Shown here: piece by piece, positions 28,240-36,940 of the stretch
Layout: each line of letters opens with the position of its first letter
Position numbering within the stretch: the stretch's first letter is position 1
Assembly: GCF_000612845.1 (NCBI RefSeq)
Contig: NZ_CCAT010000085.1
Span: forward strand, 1 to 64,000
Length of the DNA: 64,000 nt
Reading direction: 5' to 3'
DNA from: Clostridium ihumii AP5
Lineage (GTDB): Bacteria; Bacillota; Clostridia; Clostridiales; Clostridiaceae
Position numbers and translations under genes: made by a program
The notes under the pieces: model-generated
The model's database searches: none
What the model was told of the DNA's origin: nothing
What the model saw: only the letters and a program-made list of their open reading frames with translations

Positions 28240-29025
28240 TTACCTTATAGTTTTTAGTGGGTAATATATATCTTTTTTTATGTCTTCATGTCTGATTCTT
28301 TCTGCACTTATATTAAAAACCTCATCTAACGCATAATCATCCATTATTTCAGTGAATTTACCCTGTTTATAAACTTCACCATTTTTCATTAATATTGCAT
28401 TATCACAGTATCTTGCTGCTTCATTTATATCATGTAATACCATAATCACTGTTAGATTTTCCTTTAAGTTTAATTCATTAACCAATTGTAAAATCTCTAA
28501 TTGATGAGAAACATCAAGAAATGTAGTTGGCTCATCTAATATCAATATTTCAGTTTTTTGTGCTAGTGCCATAGCTATCCATACCCTTTGACACTCACCA
28601 CCTGATAAATTATTTAAATACCTATGCCTCAAATGATTTACTTTTGCTTTTTCCATTGCCCAATTTACAAATTTTTCGTCTTCATTATTTTTTTTATAAA
28701 ATATTTTTCTATGAGTATACCTTCCATATCTCACTAAGTCTTCAACTTTTAAGTCACTTATTAAATTTCTTTGTTGAGTTAAAAAAGATAGTGTCTTTGA
28801 TAACTCCCTAGGCTTAATATTTTTTATGTGTTTCCCATATAAGGTTACTTGTCCACTTTTAGGCTTTAAACTTCCACATATAGTTCTTAAAAGAGTTGTT
28901 TTTCCACAACCATTTTGACCTAATATACAAGTTATTTTTCCTTTTTCTATAGATACATTTATATTCTTAAGAATAGGTTTGTCATTGAATTCTACATATA
29001 AATTTTCACAAACTAAACAATTCAT
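28240..29025 (-). CDS. btuD: Corrinoid/siderophore ABC transporter ATPase
   Basis: 261 residues with Walker A GQNGCGKTTLL, Q-loop FLTQQRN, signature LSGGECQRVWIA and Walker B ILILDEPTTFLD. It belongs to the FecE/BtuD group. It lies between the permease and cobN genes with 3-30 bp gaps and a strong AAAGGAG site, and under a cobalamin riboswitch, so corrinoid import is the best prediction; iron-siderophore uptake is the alternative. Confidence 0.88.
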   Translation of the reverse strand: MNCLVCENLYVEFNDKPILKNINVSIEKGKITCILGQNGCGKTTLLRTICGSLKPKSGQVTLYGKHIKNIKPRELSKTLSFLTQQRNLISDLKVEDLVRYGRYTHRKIFYKKNNEDEKFVNWAMEKAKVNHLRHRYLNNLSGGECQRVWIAMALAQKTEILILDEPTTFLDVSHQLEILQLVNELNLKENLTVIMVLHDINEAARYCDNAILMKNGEVYKQGKFTEIMDDYALDEVFNISAERIRHEDIKKDIYYPLKTIR

Positions 29026-29028
29026 AAG

Positions 29029-30042
29029 TTATATCTCCTTTCTTAATAAATAAAGAAAGAATGGAGCTCCTAAAAGTGCCATAATTACACCTACGGGTAT
29101 TTCCTTTGGACTAAACGCAACTCTTGCAACTGTATCACTTAAAGACAATATTATAGCTCCTAAAAATGCTGTTGATGGAAATAAGTACTTGTGATTTGAT
29201 CCTAAAATCATTCTACATATATGAGGAACAATTAAACCTACAAAACCTAATAACCCAGCAACAGAAACAGCACTAGCTGCTAGTATTGCTGCTAATGCTG
29301 TAAATCCAATTCTTGAAAGTTCAACATTTAAGCCAAGAGATCTAGCAACATCATCTCCAAGAGTTAATATATTTAGCTTTTCTGAAAATAACATACAACA
29401 TATTAATCCAAATATAGTATATGGTAATATTATTTTTACATAAGGCCAACTTCTCCCTGAAAGTCCCCCATTCATAAACATTAATGCACCATGTACTTTG
29501 TCGCTATAAAATACCATAATAGCAGATATTCCAGCACCTAATAAAGTTGATACTGCAACTCCTGCAAGTATTATTCTTACTGTATTTATTCCTCTTTTCC
29601 ATGCTAATGCATATATAAGCATAGCTGCACCCATTGCTCCTATAAAAGCTACTATAGGCAATAAATCTATTTTTTCCGGAAATATTATCAAAATAATTAT
29701 TCCTAAAAGACCAGCACCAGATGAAACCCCTATTATATGTGGATCTGCAAGGGGATTATGCATAATCCCCTGCAGTATACATCCTGAAAGTGCTAAGTTT
29801 GTTCCTACTAATACTGACAATATAGCTCTTGGCAATCTAATATTTTTTATTATTTGTTCATTTGCTGAAGTGCTTTTTCCCAAAATAGAAAAAACTATAT
29901 CCTTAACTGAAATATTCACAGAACCTATACAATTACTAATTAAAAAACTTGCAATTGCTAAGATTAATAATGTAAATATTATTAATCTCTTATTTTTATT
30001 CTCTCTTAATAGGATTTTTTCACTTTCATTATTCTTCAACAT
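29029..30042 (-). CDS. btuC: Corrinoid ABC transporter permease (FecCD/BtuC family)
   Basis: 337 residues from the ATG at 30042, which has GAGG 9 nt upstream; an ATG two codons earlier is too close to the site. About ten membrane helices are present, with the FecCD hallmarks RLPRAILSVLVGTNLALSG, GVSSGAGL, GFVGLIVPHICR and IPVGVIMALLGAPFFLYLL. It overlaps the end of btuF by 14 nt, so the two are translationally coupled. Confidence 0.88.
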   Translation of the reverse strand: MLKNNESEKILLRENKNKRLIIFTLLILAIASFLISNCIGSVNISVKDIVFSILGKSTSANEQIIKNIRLPRAILSVLVGTNLALSGCILQGIMHNPLADPHIIGVSSGAGLLGIIILIIFPEKIDLLPIVAFIGAMGAAMLIYALAWKRGINTVRIILAGVAVSTLLGAGISAIMVFYSDKVHGALMFMNGGLSGRSWPYVKIILPYTIFGLICCMLFSEKLNILTLGDDVARSLGLNVELSRIGFTALAAILAASAVSVAGLLGFVGLIVPHICRMILGSNHKYLFPSTAFLGAIILSLSDTVARVAFSPKEIPVGVIMALLGAPFFLYLLRKEI

Positions 30043-31081
30043 CACCATATACCTCTGGATAAACAGCCTTTGCCATATATTCTATAGACTCATAAAATTT
30101 TTCTCCTGGATTATATAAAAAGTATTTTTGAGGTAAATACTTTATCTTTCCTTCTTTTACAGCTTTCAATCCACTCCATGCTGGATTTCCTTCTAATTCT
30201 CTTTTAATAGTTTCTTTTGCCTGTTCGTCTGAAGATACCATTGTTGTTACTAAAATCATATCTGGATCTTGTTCTACTATTTTCTCCATACTAAATGGAG
30301 TACTATCTGAACCCATTTTAGTTGGCTTTTCACCTTCTGCTATATTTTTTATATTAAGTATTTCACATGCATTTCCTGCAATACTACTGTTTAATTTTAG
30401 TGATACATCTTTGCTTGTTACATATAAAATTGCAACTTTCTTCTCTTCTTTAGGCAGTTTTTTTGTAATATCTTTAACTTTTGTTTTTAATGTTTTTATA
30501 AGTTCCTCAGATTTATCTTGATTTTGAACAATATTTCCTAATACTTGAAGTTTGTCCACCACATCATTATAACTTTTCATTTCTAACATTATGTACGGAA
30601 TATTATTTTGTTCAAACACTTCTTTATATCTATCATGTATTCCACATTGTGCTAATACTAAGTCCGGTTGTAATTGTATAAGTTTTTCTACATCTATATT
30701 TGCAACATGTCCAATCGTTGGTAAATCCTTTGAACCTTCTGGTGTTGGCGCACCACCTTTAGTGTCAGCCTTAGCTATAGATTCTCCACCAACAGCATAT
30801 AATGGTCCTAAAATTGTTCCTGATATTGCAGCTATTTTTTCTGGTTTTTTTTCTAATGTAACAGTTCGTCCTGAGTCATCTTTTATAGTTAATGGATATT
30901 GCTTTTTTTCAACTTTCTCATCTTTTACTTCCTTACTTTCATTATTTTTATTTTCTGCTGATGCTACACTTTTATTTACATTTGAATCAGTTTTTTTACT
31001 GTTATTACTACATCCAACAAAACTTATTGTTGATGCTCCTATTAATGTAATTGCTATTAAGTTTACTAGTTTCTTATTCAT
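30029..31081 (-). CDS. btuF: Corrinoid-binding lipoprotein (BtuF-like)
   Basis: 350 residues from the ATG at 31081; an ATG 7 codons upstream lacks a site. The N-terminus is a lipoprotein signal ending FVGC, followed by a Ser/Asn/Lys-rich linker and a periplasmic-binding-type domain starting TIKDDSGRTVTLEKKPEKI. The segments PTIGHVANIDVEKLIQLQPDLVLAQ and GNPAWSGLKAVKEGKI are typical of the FepB/BtuF family. It is the first gene after the cobalamin riboswitch and delivers ligand to BtuC/BtuD. Substrate assignment rests on the riboswitch and on cobN. Confidence 0.85.
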   Translation of the reverse strand: MNKKLVNLIAITLIGASTISFVGCSNNSKKTDSNVNKSVASAENKNNESKEVKDEKVEKKQYPLTIKDDSGRTVTLEKKPEKIAAISGTILGPLYAVGGESIAKADTKGGAPTPEGSKDLPTIGHVANIDVEKLIQLQPDLVLAQCGIHDRYKEVFEQNNIPYIMLEMKSYNDVVDKLQVLGNIVQNQDKSEELIKTLKTKVKDITKKLPKEEKKVAILYVTSKDVSLKLNSSIAGNACEILNIKNIAEGEKPTKMGSDSTPFSMEKIVEQDPDMILVTTMVSSDEQAKETIKRELEGNPAWSGLKAVKEGKIKYLPQKYFLYNPGEKFYESIEYMAKAVYPEVYGDVEE

Positions 31082-31117
31082 ATTTTTTTCATACCCCTTC
31101 ATTTTTTAAATTAACGC

Positions 31118-31157
31118 AAAAAAAATTTCCTAGACAACAAAGTTGCACTAAGAAATT
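31118..31157 (-). terminator. Leader terminator of the cobalamin riboswitch
   Basis: On the minus strand a hairpin AATTTCTTAG / CTAGGAAATT is followed by an uninterrupted T run, about 40 nt before the btuF start. It lies between the aptamer and the gene, as expected for a transcription-terminating expression platform. Confidence 0.7.
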
Positions 31158-31214
31158 CAATAAAATATAATTATTTCTTTTATAATCTGCACCCCCTATA
31201 GTCCGTAGAGTTAA

Positions 31215-31365
31215 AGTGTTTTTAAATAGGCAGGTATTCTGACTTAAGTATCAACATTTTTCTACTCCTTCCCAGAAATTATTCCAGTGGATATTCTTAT
31301 AGAAAAACTCCTCTTTTACAGCGGCGGCACCGTGTAGGACTTTCACCTAACTTCCCTTTATTTAT
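31215..31365 (-). ncRNA. Cobalamin riboswitch
   Basis: Read on the minus strand the region has the conserved blocks in order: GGTGAAAGTCC, ACACGGTGCCGCCGCTGTAA, a CCACTGG box, GGGAAGG, and AAGTCAGAATACCTGCCTA. These match the B12-element of cobalamin riboswitches. It precedes btuF-btuC-btuD-cobN and a terminator hairpin, so high adenosyl- or methylcobalamin should switch the operon off. Confidence 0.95.
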
Positions 31366-31463
31366 TATATATATTTACATATATTAAACCTATTTACATA
31401 TTTACTTTTCATTTACAATTCTATAGGTAATTTTTGCAAAAGTCAAATTAGAAAATATATTTT

Positions 31464-32510
31464 TTATTTTCTAATATAATTTCTATAATCTCCCATAATT
31501 GCTCTAGGCACTGGTAGATCTATCATTGTTTTTAATCCTGGATGTGCATTTATAACATGTGGAATCATATTTACACACATTGCTATTGTTCCTAGCCCAC
31601 CATCAACTTCTGGCTTTATAGACATATTAACTTCTGGAGTTCCTTTTATTGTAATATAATCTCCAGTATATGTTCCTTCTAATTCTGGTTCTATTTGTTG
31701 AGGATGTATCATATCTATTTTAACTTCACCATTAACATATCCTTGACCTGTCATATTAACACCTGCCACATCGCCAGTTGCAGCAAATCCGTATGGTGCC
31801 TTTCTATCTACTTTTGTAACTATTGGTTCCATTTGTTGTTCAAACTTATCAACTTTAAATCCTATAGCATCTCCTATCATTTTAATTGATTCTGCAAAAC
31901 CTACATGACCTGCTAAACTACCATTTTCAACGCCCTCTTTAAAAGCATCTACACTAATTCCCACACCTTGCTCTTCCATTACTGCTGGTCCAAATGGTGA
32001 CAAACTATTAACCCTCTTTGCTTCTATATGCTCTACATCAGTCATACAACCAGTTAAACATACTACTAATAAGTCCATTATTAAGCCTGGATTTATACCT
32101 GTTCCTAAAATAGACACTCCATTTTCTTTAGCTATTCTATCTAATTCTTCTGCAATCTCTGGATTCTGTGCCTTAGGATAAGACATTTCTTCTGCTGTAG
32201 AAATTACATTAACCTTCTTTTCTAAAGCAAATTTTAATTTTGGAAATGCTTTTTTAGTAAATGAATCAGTTGCACACAAACAAATATCACAACACTTTTC
32301 TGTTAAAACTTCTTCTATATTTCCATTAACAACAATATCTTTTCTATCTCCTCTTTCCACGCCTAATATATCAAATATACTTTTTCCTGCTCTCTCTGGA
32401 TGCATATCACATACACCAACTATCTCTATACCTTTTCTTCTCAATAAAACCCTTGCCATTCCACTTCCCATGGCACCAAATCCCCAAAGTACAACTTTTA
32501 CATTTTCCAT
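31464..32510 (-). CDS. ord: 2,4-diaminopentanoate dehydrogenase-like (dihydrodipicolinate reductase fold)
   Basis: 348 residues. The Rossmann start is WGFGAMGSGMARVLL, followed by VGVCDMHPERAGK; a STAEEMSYP segment and GTGINPGLIMD mark the DapB-like family that includes the ornithine-degradation enzyme Ord. That enzyme makes 2-amino-4-ketopentanoate with NAD(P)+. No other ornithine-fermentation genes (oraSE, ortAB, or) are next to it, so the substrate is inferred from similarity only; a related amino-acid dehydrogenase is possible. Starts with an ATG behind GGGGGATG. A weak hairpin overlaps the stop codon. Confidence 0.7.
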   Translation of the reverse strand: MENVKVVLWGFGAMGSGMARVLLRRKGIEIVGVCDMHPERAGKSIFDILGVERGDRKDIVVNGNIEEVLTEKCCDICLCATDSFTKKAFPKLKFALEKKVNVISTAEEMSYPKAQNPEIAEELDRIAKENGVSILGTGINPGLIMDLLVVCLTGCMTDVEHIEAKRVNSLSPFGPAVMEEQGVGISVDAFKEGVENGSLAGHVGFAESIKMIGDAIGFKVDKFEQQMEPIVTKVDRKAPYGFAATGDVAGVNMTGQGYVNGEVKIDMIHPQQIEPELEGTYTGDYITIKGTPEVNMSIKPEVDGGLGTIAMCVNMIPHVINAHPGLKTMIDLPVPRAIMGDYRNYIRK

Positions 32511-32593
32511 AATACATCCCCCATTCTTCTTAATTAATATTACTGAAATTTATTTTTTAACTTCTCTTACTAACCATATATAACTTAAAACTT

Positions 32594-32790
32594 ATGTTTT
32601 TATCTATACAGTTTTATATTATTTTGAAATAATTTTATGTGCAAACTTAATAAAAATCATTCTTTAAAATTGTAACTCCAACTTTTACATTCATTGTCCA
32701 CTGTCAATTACCTATAGAAACTATAGATTAAAATTTAGAATTAAATTTCTCAACTGAAAGATGAAATTATTCTTATTCTAATTGAGAAAA
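32594..32790 (+). repeat. MITE-like repeat, right-half copy d
   Basis: Contains only the 3' part of the family (AATAAAAATCATTCTTTAAA, CACTGTCAAT-like segment, CTCAACTGAAAGATGAA). It lies head to head with copy e, separated by about 20 bp. Confidence 0.6.
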
Positions 32791-32811
32791 AAATTTAAGG
32801 CATATTACAAA

Positions 32812-33087
32812 AATTAACGATGAACAACTAACAATGAAGGATAAAACTGATGTTTCAGTTTTTTTCAATCAAGTTAGTTAAAAACAATATAAAAACGTAG
32901 TTTTTAGATATTTCTATTTTAAATATTAGACTATTTTAAATATTAGAAATGAAATGAGTAATATCAACCATAACTATTCACTCTTACTTCTTACTTGGTT
33001 CCAAATATAAAAGCAGGAATAAACTGTAATATTAATAAGCATCACTTGATAAAGATGTTATTTAAAACTTGAACTTGGAACCCTATA
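32812..33087 (-). repeat. MITE-like repeat, copy e in reverse orientation
   Basis: Ends at 33087 with AACTTGGAACCCTATA, the reverse complement of the left terminal repeat, and carries the reversed core (AAAAACGTAGTTTTTAGATA, GGTTCCAAATAT, AAACTGTAATATTAATAAGC). Confidence 0.75.
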
Positions 33088-33274
33088 TATATTTACTAAT
33101 TAAATTCTATTATTATTACATGCAATTTCCATGCCAAAATTTACCTAGTTTTTAACCTATTTTTTATAGTTTTACCTTTATTTTTGAATATTTAAGAGAA
33201 CTTTTTTAATAAAATAGCATATTTTTTTGCATTGTTATTTACACTCTATTATTATTAATAGTGTTTTAATCTAA
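33088..33274. other. AT-rich intergenic segment
   Basis: Between the repeat and the next terminator nothing was recognised except a weak inverted repeat ACACTCTATTA / TAATAGTGT near 33240-33265. Confidence 0.35.
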
Positions 33275-33280
33275 AATAGC

Positions 33281-33315
33281 ACCTAAATGCAAATTAATTT
33301 GCATTTAGGTGCTTA
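33281..33315. terminator. Strong hairpin terminator
   Basis: A near-perfect palindrome (AGCACCTAAATGCAAATTAA and its complement) flanked by A and T runs, downstream of the leftward FAD oxidoreductase gene. Confidence 0.75.
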
Positions 33316-33429
33316 ATTTTATGCATTATTATTAAATTATATATATTGATCACAATATATTTTCCCAAATTCATATTAATATTATAAAATTCAAACTTTA
33401 AATAACCTCACTATGTAAAATTTCATATA

Positions 33430-34647
33430 TTAATTGTCAAATCTATTAGGATTAAATAGCTCTAATTCTTTATGAACTTTTCCTAGATATAAATCACTTA
33501 AAAACATTCCACCTAATGTTGCAAATAATATTCCATTAGCACCATAACCCAACCCATACCATAGTTTTTCATTTTTTGAGTCTTTACCCAAGAAACCTAT
33601 ATTATCCTTAGTTGAAGCAAATGCACCACAATATTTATATTCTATTTCTATATCTTTTATATTTTTAAACATAGATTTTAATCTATTTTCTAATATGTTA
33701 TATTTTTTATTAGCCATACTTTCATCAAATATGTCTGGCTCAAACCTTTCATCTTCACCACCTATTATTATTCTATTATCTTTTGTTGTTCTTAAATAAT
33801 TATATGGATCACAATTATCTCGTATTAACACATTTTTATACCATCCTACTATTTCCTTTAGTGGCTTTGTTGCTATATTATATGTAGTTGTTTTAGTTCC
33901 AAAATCCCTACCTGTAAATGCTTTTGTGTTGTATCCCGTTGCAACAATTATTATCTTGCTCTTAACTTTGTAGCCATAATTAGTTTCTATTGTAACAAAG
34001 TCATCATCATAATTTACTTTTATTGCTTCTGTATTTTCATAAATTTTAAGTCCTAGTTTACTACTAATTTCTAATAAGTGATGAGTATATTTATACGGAT
34101 CAAATTCAGCTCCGCCATTTATTCCATATACTCCTGCCTTTATATCAAAATCAAATTTTTTATCATTTTCACTTATAAAATCTACATTAAGACCTATATT
34201 CTTTCTAAATTCATACTCTTTCTTCATTTCCTCAATTTCTAACTTTTTAGAAGTGTATAAAAGAGTATCCCTACGCTTAAAATCGCACTTATTTCCATAT
34301 TCACTTATAATATTCTCTATTTCATCTAATGCCTTTAATCCTAACTTATATATAGTTTCTACATTTTCTTTTGGAATAACATCTATAAGTTCCATTGCAT
34401 TGTCATCAAGTTCATACTGCAATAATGATGTTGTACTTGAAGTACTTCCATAACCTATTCTGCCTTTTTCTAAAATTAAAGTTTTTATTCCCTTTTTCAC
34501 AAAATAATATCCTAAAATTGCACCTGTTATGCCACCACCAACAATAGTTACTTCTGTTTCCACATTTTCAGTTAAGTAATTATATTGCTTTAAGTTTTCA
34601 TTAATATTTGTAAATATGGGAGTTCCCTTTACAAATTGTAAATTCAT
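33430..34647 (-). CDS. FAD-dependent oxidoreductase of the DAO family
   Basis: 405 residues from the ATG at 34647, which has GGAGG 8 nt upstream; the 26-codon extension lacks a site. The dinucleotide-binding motif VTIVGGGITGAILGYYFVKKG is followed by LILEKGRIGYGSTSSTTSLLQYE, typical of D-amino-acid-oxidase-fold proteins (GlpO/YurR type). A second FAD-contact segment appears near IIVATGYNTKAF. No Rieske domain follows, unlike related oxidoreductases. The substrate is unknown, probably an amine or amino acid. Isolated gene, with a strong terminator downstream. Confidence 0.8.
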   Translation of the reverse strand: MNLQFVKGTPIFTNINENLKQYNYLTENVETEVTIVGGGITGAILGYYFVKKGIKTLILEKGRIGYGSTSSTTSLLQYELDDNAMELIDVIPKENVETIYKLGLKALDEIENIISEYGNKCDFKRRDTLLYTSKKLEIEEMKKEYEFRKNIGLNVDFISENDKKFDFDIKAGVYGINGGAEFDPYKYTHHLLEISSKLGLKIYENTEAIKVNYDDDFVTIETNYGYKVKSKIIIVATGYNTKAFTGRDFGTKTTTYNIATKPLKEIVGWYKNVLIRDNCDPYNYLRTTKDNRIIIGGEDERFEPDIFDESMANKKYNILENRLKSMFKNIKDIEIEYKYCGAFASTKDNIGFLGKDSKNEKLWYGLGYGANGILFATLGGMFLSDLYLGKVHKELELFNPNRFDN

Positions 34648-34794
34648 TTTTGTTTCCTCCAATATTATATTTCTATTATTAATTATTCTTTTATAGTTTT
34701 TATCAAAGGCACTGTATATATACATAAAAACTTATTTTCATACAAATTATTATCTAAATTCAAATCATTTGTTTACAACATTTTGGATTAAAAA

Positions 34795-34832
34795 AAGTCT
34801 ATATAAATAGATTGTTCTATTTATATAGACTT
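34795..34832 (-). terminator. Terminator of the amphipathic repeat protein gene
   Basis: A 16-bp perfect stem AAGTCTATATAAATAG / CTATTTATATAGACTT with a 6-nt loop. Confidence 0.8.
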
Positions 34833-34839
34833 AATATTT

Positions 34840-35886
34840 TTAAGCTAATACTGTATTTATTCCAATATTAATTTCATTATTTTTATCTGGAATTGTTCCA
34901 TTTTTATAATTTTTAATAGCATCTGCTACTTCATCATAGCCTTTTACAACTGTATCTTTAACATCTATAGCTGACTCTTTAACAGTATTGTAAACTTTTA
35001 AGCTAGCATTTTTAACTTCACTACTCACAGTTTTAACTGTATCAACTACATCTTTACTAACAGATACTATAGTATTTTTTACTTTATTTATATTATCCAT
35101 CGATCCATTAATAGTATCTACAATAGTGTTATAACTTTCTTTAATATTGTTATATCCTGTAGATATTGTATTTGGAATTCTAGTTATAGGATCCTTTATT
35201 GAATCATATCCTGTTTTTATCATAGCTGCACTTTCTGAAACTTTTCTAATTATTCCTTTAGTTGGATCAGATAATACTTGTTTTACTCCAGCGGCTGTTA
35301 ATGAAACCTTTGATACTACCCCCATAACATCAGCACCAACTGATACTGCTGTCTTTACAGTATTACTAACTATTGATGTGGCTGCATCTTTAACAGTTAG
35401 TGCTGCTTCTTTCAATTCCGAAGCAGTAGTTGTTATTTGTTTCACCGTGCTAGCTATTTGAGATGCTGTTTTATTTATTTTATTTGTTACTGATTCTTGT
35501 ACATCTGATATTGTCTTAGTTATAGTATTAGCTGCATTTAAAACTGTACTTGAAACCTTTGATACTGCTTTGTGTACACTCTCACCTATAGATACTACTG
35601 TCTTTCCTACTTTATTAACAGTGTCTAATACAAAATTAAATCCATCAGATACTTTTTTAAAGAAATTACTTATATTACTTTTTGTTGTATTAGTATTTTT
35701 AGTAACAACTTTTTCATCAGCACTAATATTATTTATTATTGAATCCTTATATTCATTTTGAATATTCTTCATACTGCTTTCTGTAATAGATGTTTTTGAA
35801 TTCTTAAGTTCTATTTCTTTTGACTTTGCTTTATAATCTCCTTCAAAAACCTTCACATTGTTATTAACCACATTATTTATTTTCAT
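34840..35886 (-). CDS. Long amphipathic repeat protein, unknown function
   Basis: 348 residues, no signal peptide or membrane helix. From about residue 75 to 320 the sequence is a monotonous run rich in Val, Thr, Ser, Lys and Ala, with recurring units such as TVxKxVxxxxxSV, suggesting a continuous amphipathic helix like those of LEA, apolipoprotein or phasin proteins. No cysteines. The gene follows the CBM48-like gene by 32 bp with a strong AAGGAGG site, so the two are cotranscribed. A granule- or membrane-coating role is an inference from composition and context only. Confidence 0.65.
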   Translation of the reverse strand: MKINNVVNNNVKVFEGDYKAKSKEIELKNSKTSITESSMKNIQNEYKDSIINNISADEKVVTKNTNTTKSNISNFFKKVSDGFNFVLDTVNKVGKTVVSIGESVHKAVSKVSSTVLNAANTITKTISDVQESVTNKINKTASQIASTVKQITTTASELKEAALTVKDAATSIVSNTVKTAVSVGADVMGVVSKVSLTAAGVKQVLSDPTKGIIRKVSESAAMIKTGYDSIKDPITRIPNTISTGYNNIKESYNTIVDTINGSMDNINKVKNTIVSVSKDVVDTVKTVSSEVKNASLKVYNTVKESAIDVKDTVVKGYDEVADAIKNYKNGTIPDKNNEINIGINTVLA

Positions 35887-35918
35887 AAAATCTACCTCCT
35901 TATTTATAGGGTTTCAAT

Positions 35919-36608
35919 CTAATATTTTATTTTTCCATTAAACTCATATCCATTAGATTTAGATAAACTAAATTCGTCTTCTAATATAAATTCACCATCT
36001 ATAAAAAATTTCATTTTCCAATTTCCTAAAGGATAATTTCTTTCATTATCTTCTAAATCCATCCAAAACCACATTGTTATAGGCTTGTCCTCTTGTCCTT
36101 TAGGTGTAAATAAATTATTTTCTGTTATTTGAATTAACTCACCTTTTGGTGTATACCATGCTGTAGTGACTGAATGTAAACCTGTAACATTAGTAAATTT
36201 AAATCTTGTTACTACTTTTTTATCTAACATAATATTAAATTGTTTTCTATTATGAACCTCTTCTTCTTCATTAACATTGCACGTTATATTATATTGCTTT
36301 ATATGAGTAGTATATTGAATGTTATTATACATTCTTTCATCCTTATCATTAATTATTATAACTGACCACAATTCTTCATTTTCATCTGGCAAATATATGT
36401 TTGCAGTAGAATCATTTAGCTTTAACTCTTCATTTATAACAAACTTATAATAATGTTCTCCTTCTGAGAGTTCATAATTTAACTTCCAAACATTATTTTC
36501 TTTTACCATTTTTCCTTGATTGATATCATAGTTATTAAAACTTCCTATAACCGATATACTGTTAATCTTTAAGTTTTCATTTTCTACATATTCAAAAATA
36601 ATCTTCAT
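35919..36608 (-). CDS. Protein with N-terminal CBM48/glycogen-binding-like domain
   Basis: 229 residues. Residues about 10-95 match the AMPK/isoamylase N-terminal (CBM48) pattern: VIGSFNNYDINQGKMVKENNVWKLNYEL, then EGEHYYKFVIN and a later DSTANIY. The C-terminal half (about 105-229) is an unrecognised beta-rich domain with WYTPKGELIQITENNLF and MWFWMDLEDNE. It has no catalytic domain and no signal peptide, so an intracellular carbohydrate-binding role is likely. It is the first gene of a two-gene operon with the amphipathic repeat protein. Start ATG behind GGGAGGTC. Confidence 0.65.
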   Translation of the reverse strand: MKIIFEYVENENLKINSISVIGSFNNYDINQGKMVKENNVWKLNYELSEGEHYYKFVINEELKLNDSTANIYLPDENEELWSVIIINDKDERMYNNIQYTTHIKQYNITCNVNEEEEVHNRKQFNIMLDKKVVTRFKFTNVTGLHSVTTAWYTPKGELIQITENNLFTPKGQEDKPITMWFWMDLEDNERNYPLGNWKMKFFIDGEFILEDEFSLSKSNGYEFNGKIKY

Positions 36609-36894
36609 AATGACCTCCCATTAACTCATTAAAGTTAAAACTATAATTTATATTTTGTAAATTTTTATATATTATTACTATTTTCGTATTATTTTTATAT
36701 TTATTTATATTATTATGATAAAAAACGTGTTTTAGTATAAATTATAATATAAATCTAAATTGTATATTATATCTACAAAAATGAATTTTAACACATGTAT
36801 AAATTAATATATTTTTTAATCATAATATGAATTTATCCTTTATAGTACTTAAAATTTAACTTTTACATTTAAAAAAGTTTAAAATTCCACATAA
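36609..36894. other. AT-rich intergenic region
   Basis: Contains the promoter of the CBM48-like operon but no clear hexamers were singled out; nothing else was recognised. Confidence 0.35.
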
Positions 36895-36935
36895 AAATAG
36901 CAAGCTAGTAATCTTTTAGAATTACAACTTGCTTT
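36895..36935 (-). terminator. Terminator of the protease pair
   Basis: An interrupted inverted repeat (AAAATAGCAAG / CTTGCTTTTAT with GTAAT/ATTAC inside), followed on the minus strand by T-rich sequence, lies just after the second protease gene. Confidence 0.6.
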
Positions 36936-36940
36936 TATAT

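Noticed and set aside
30591-31109. 172-residue frame opposite btuF
   Set aside because: It lies antisense to a well-supported lipoprotein gene and has no family features.
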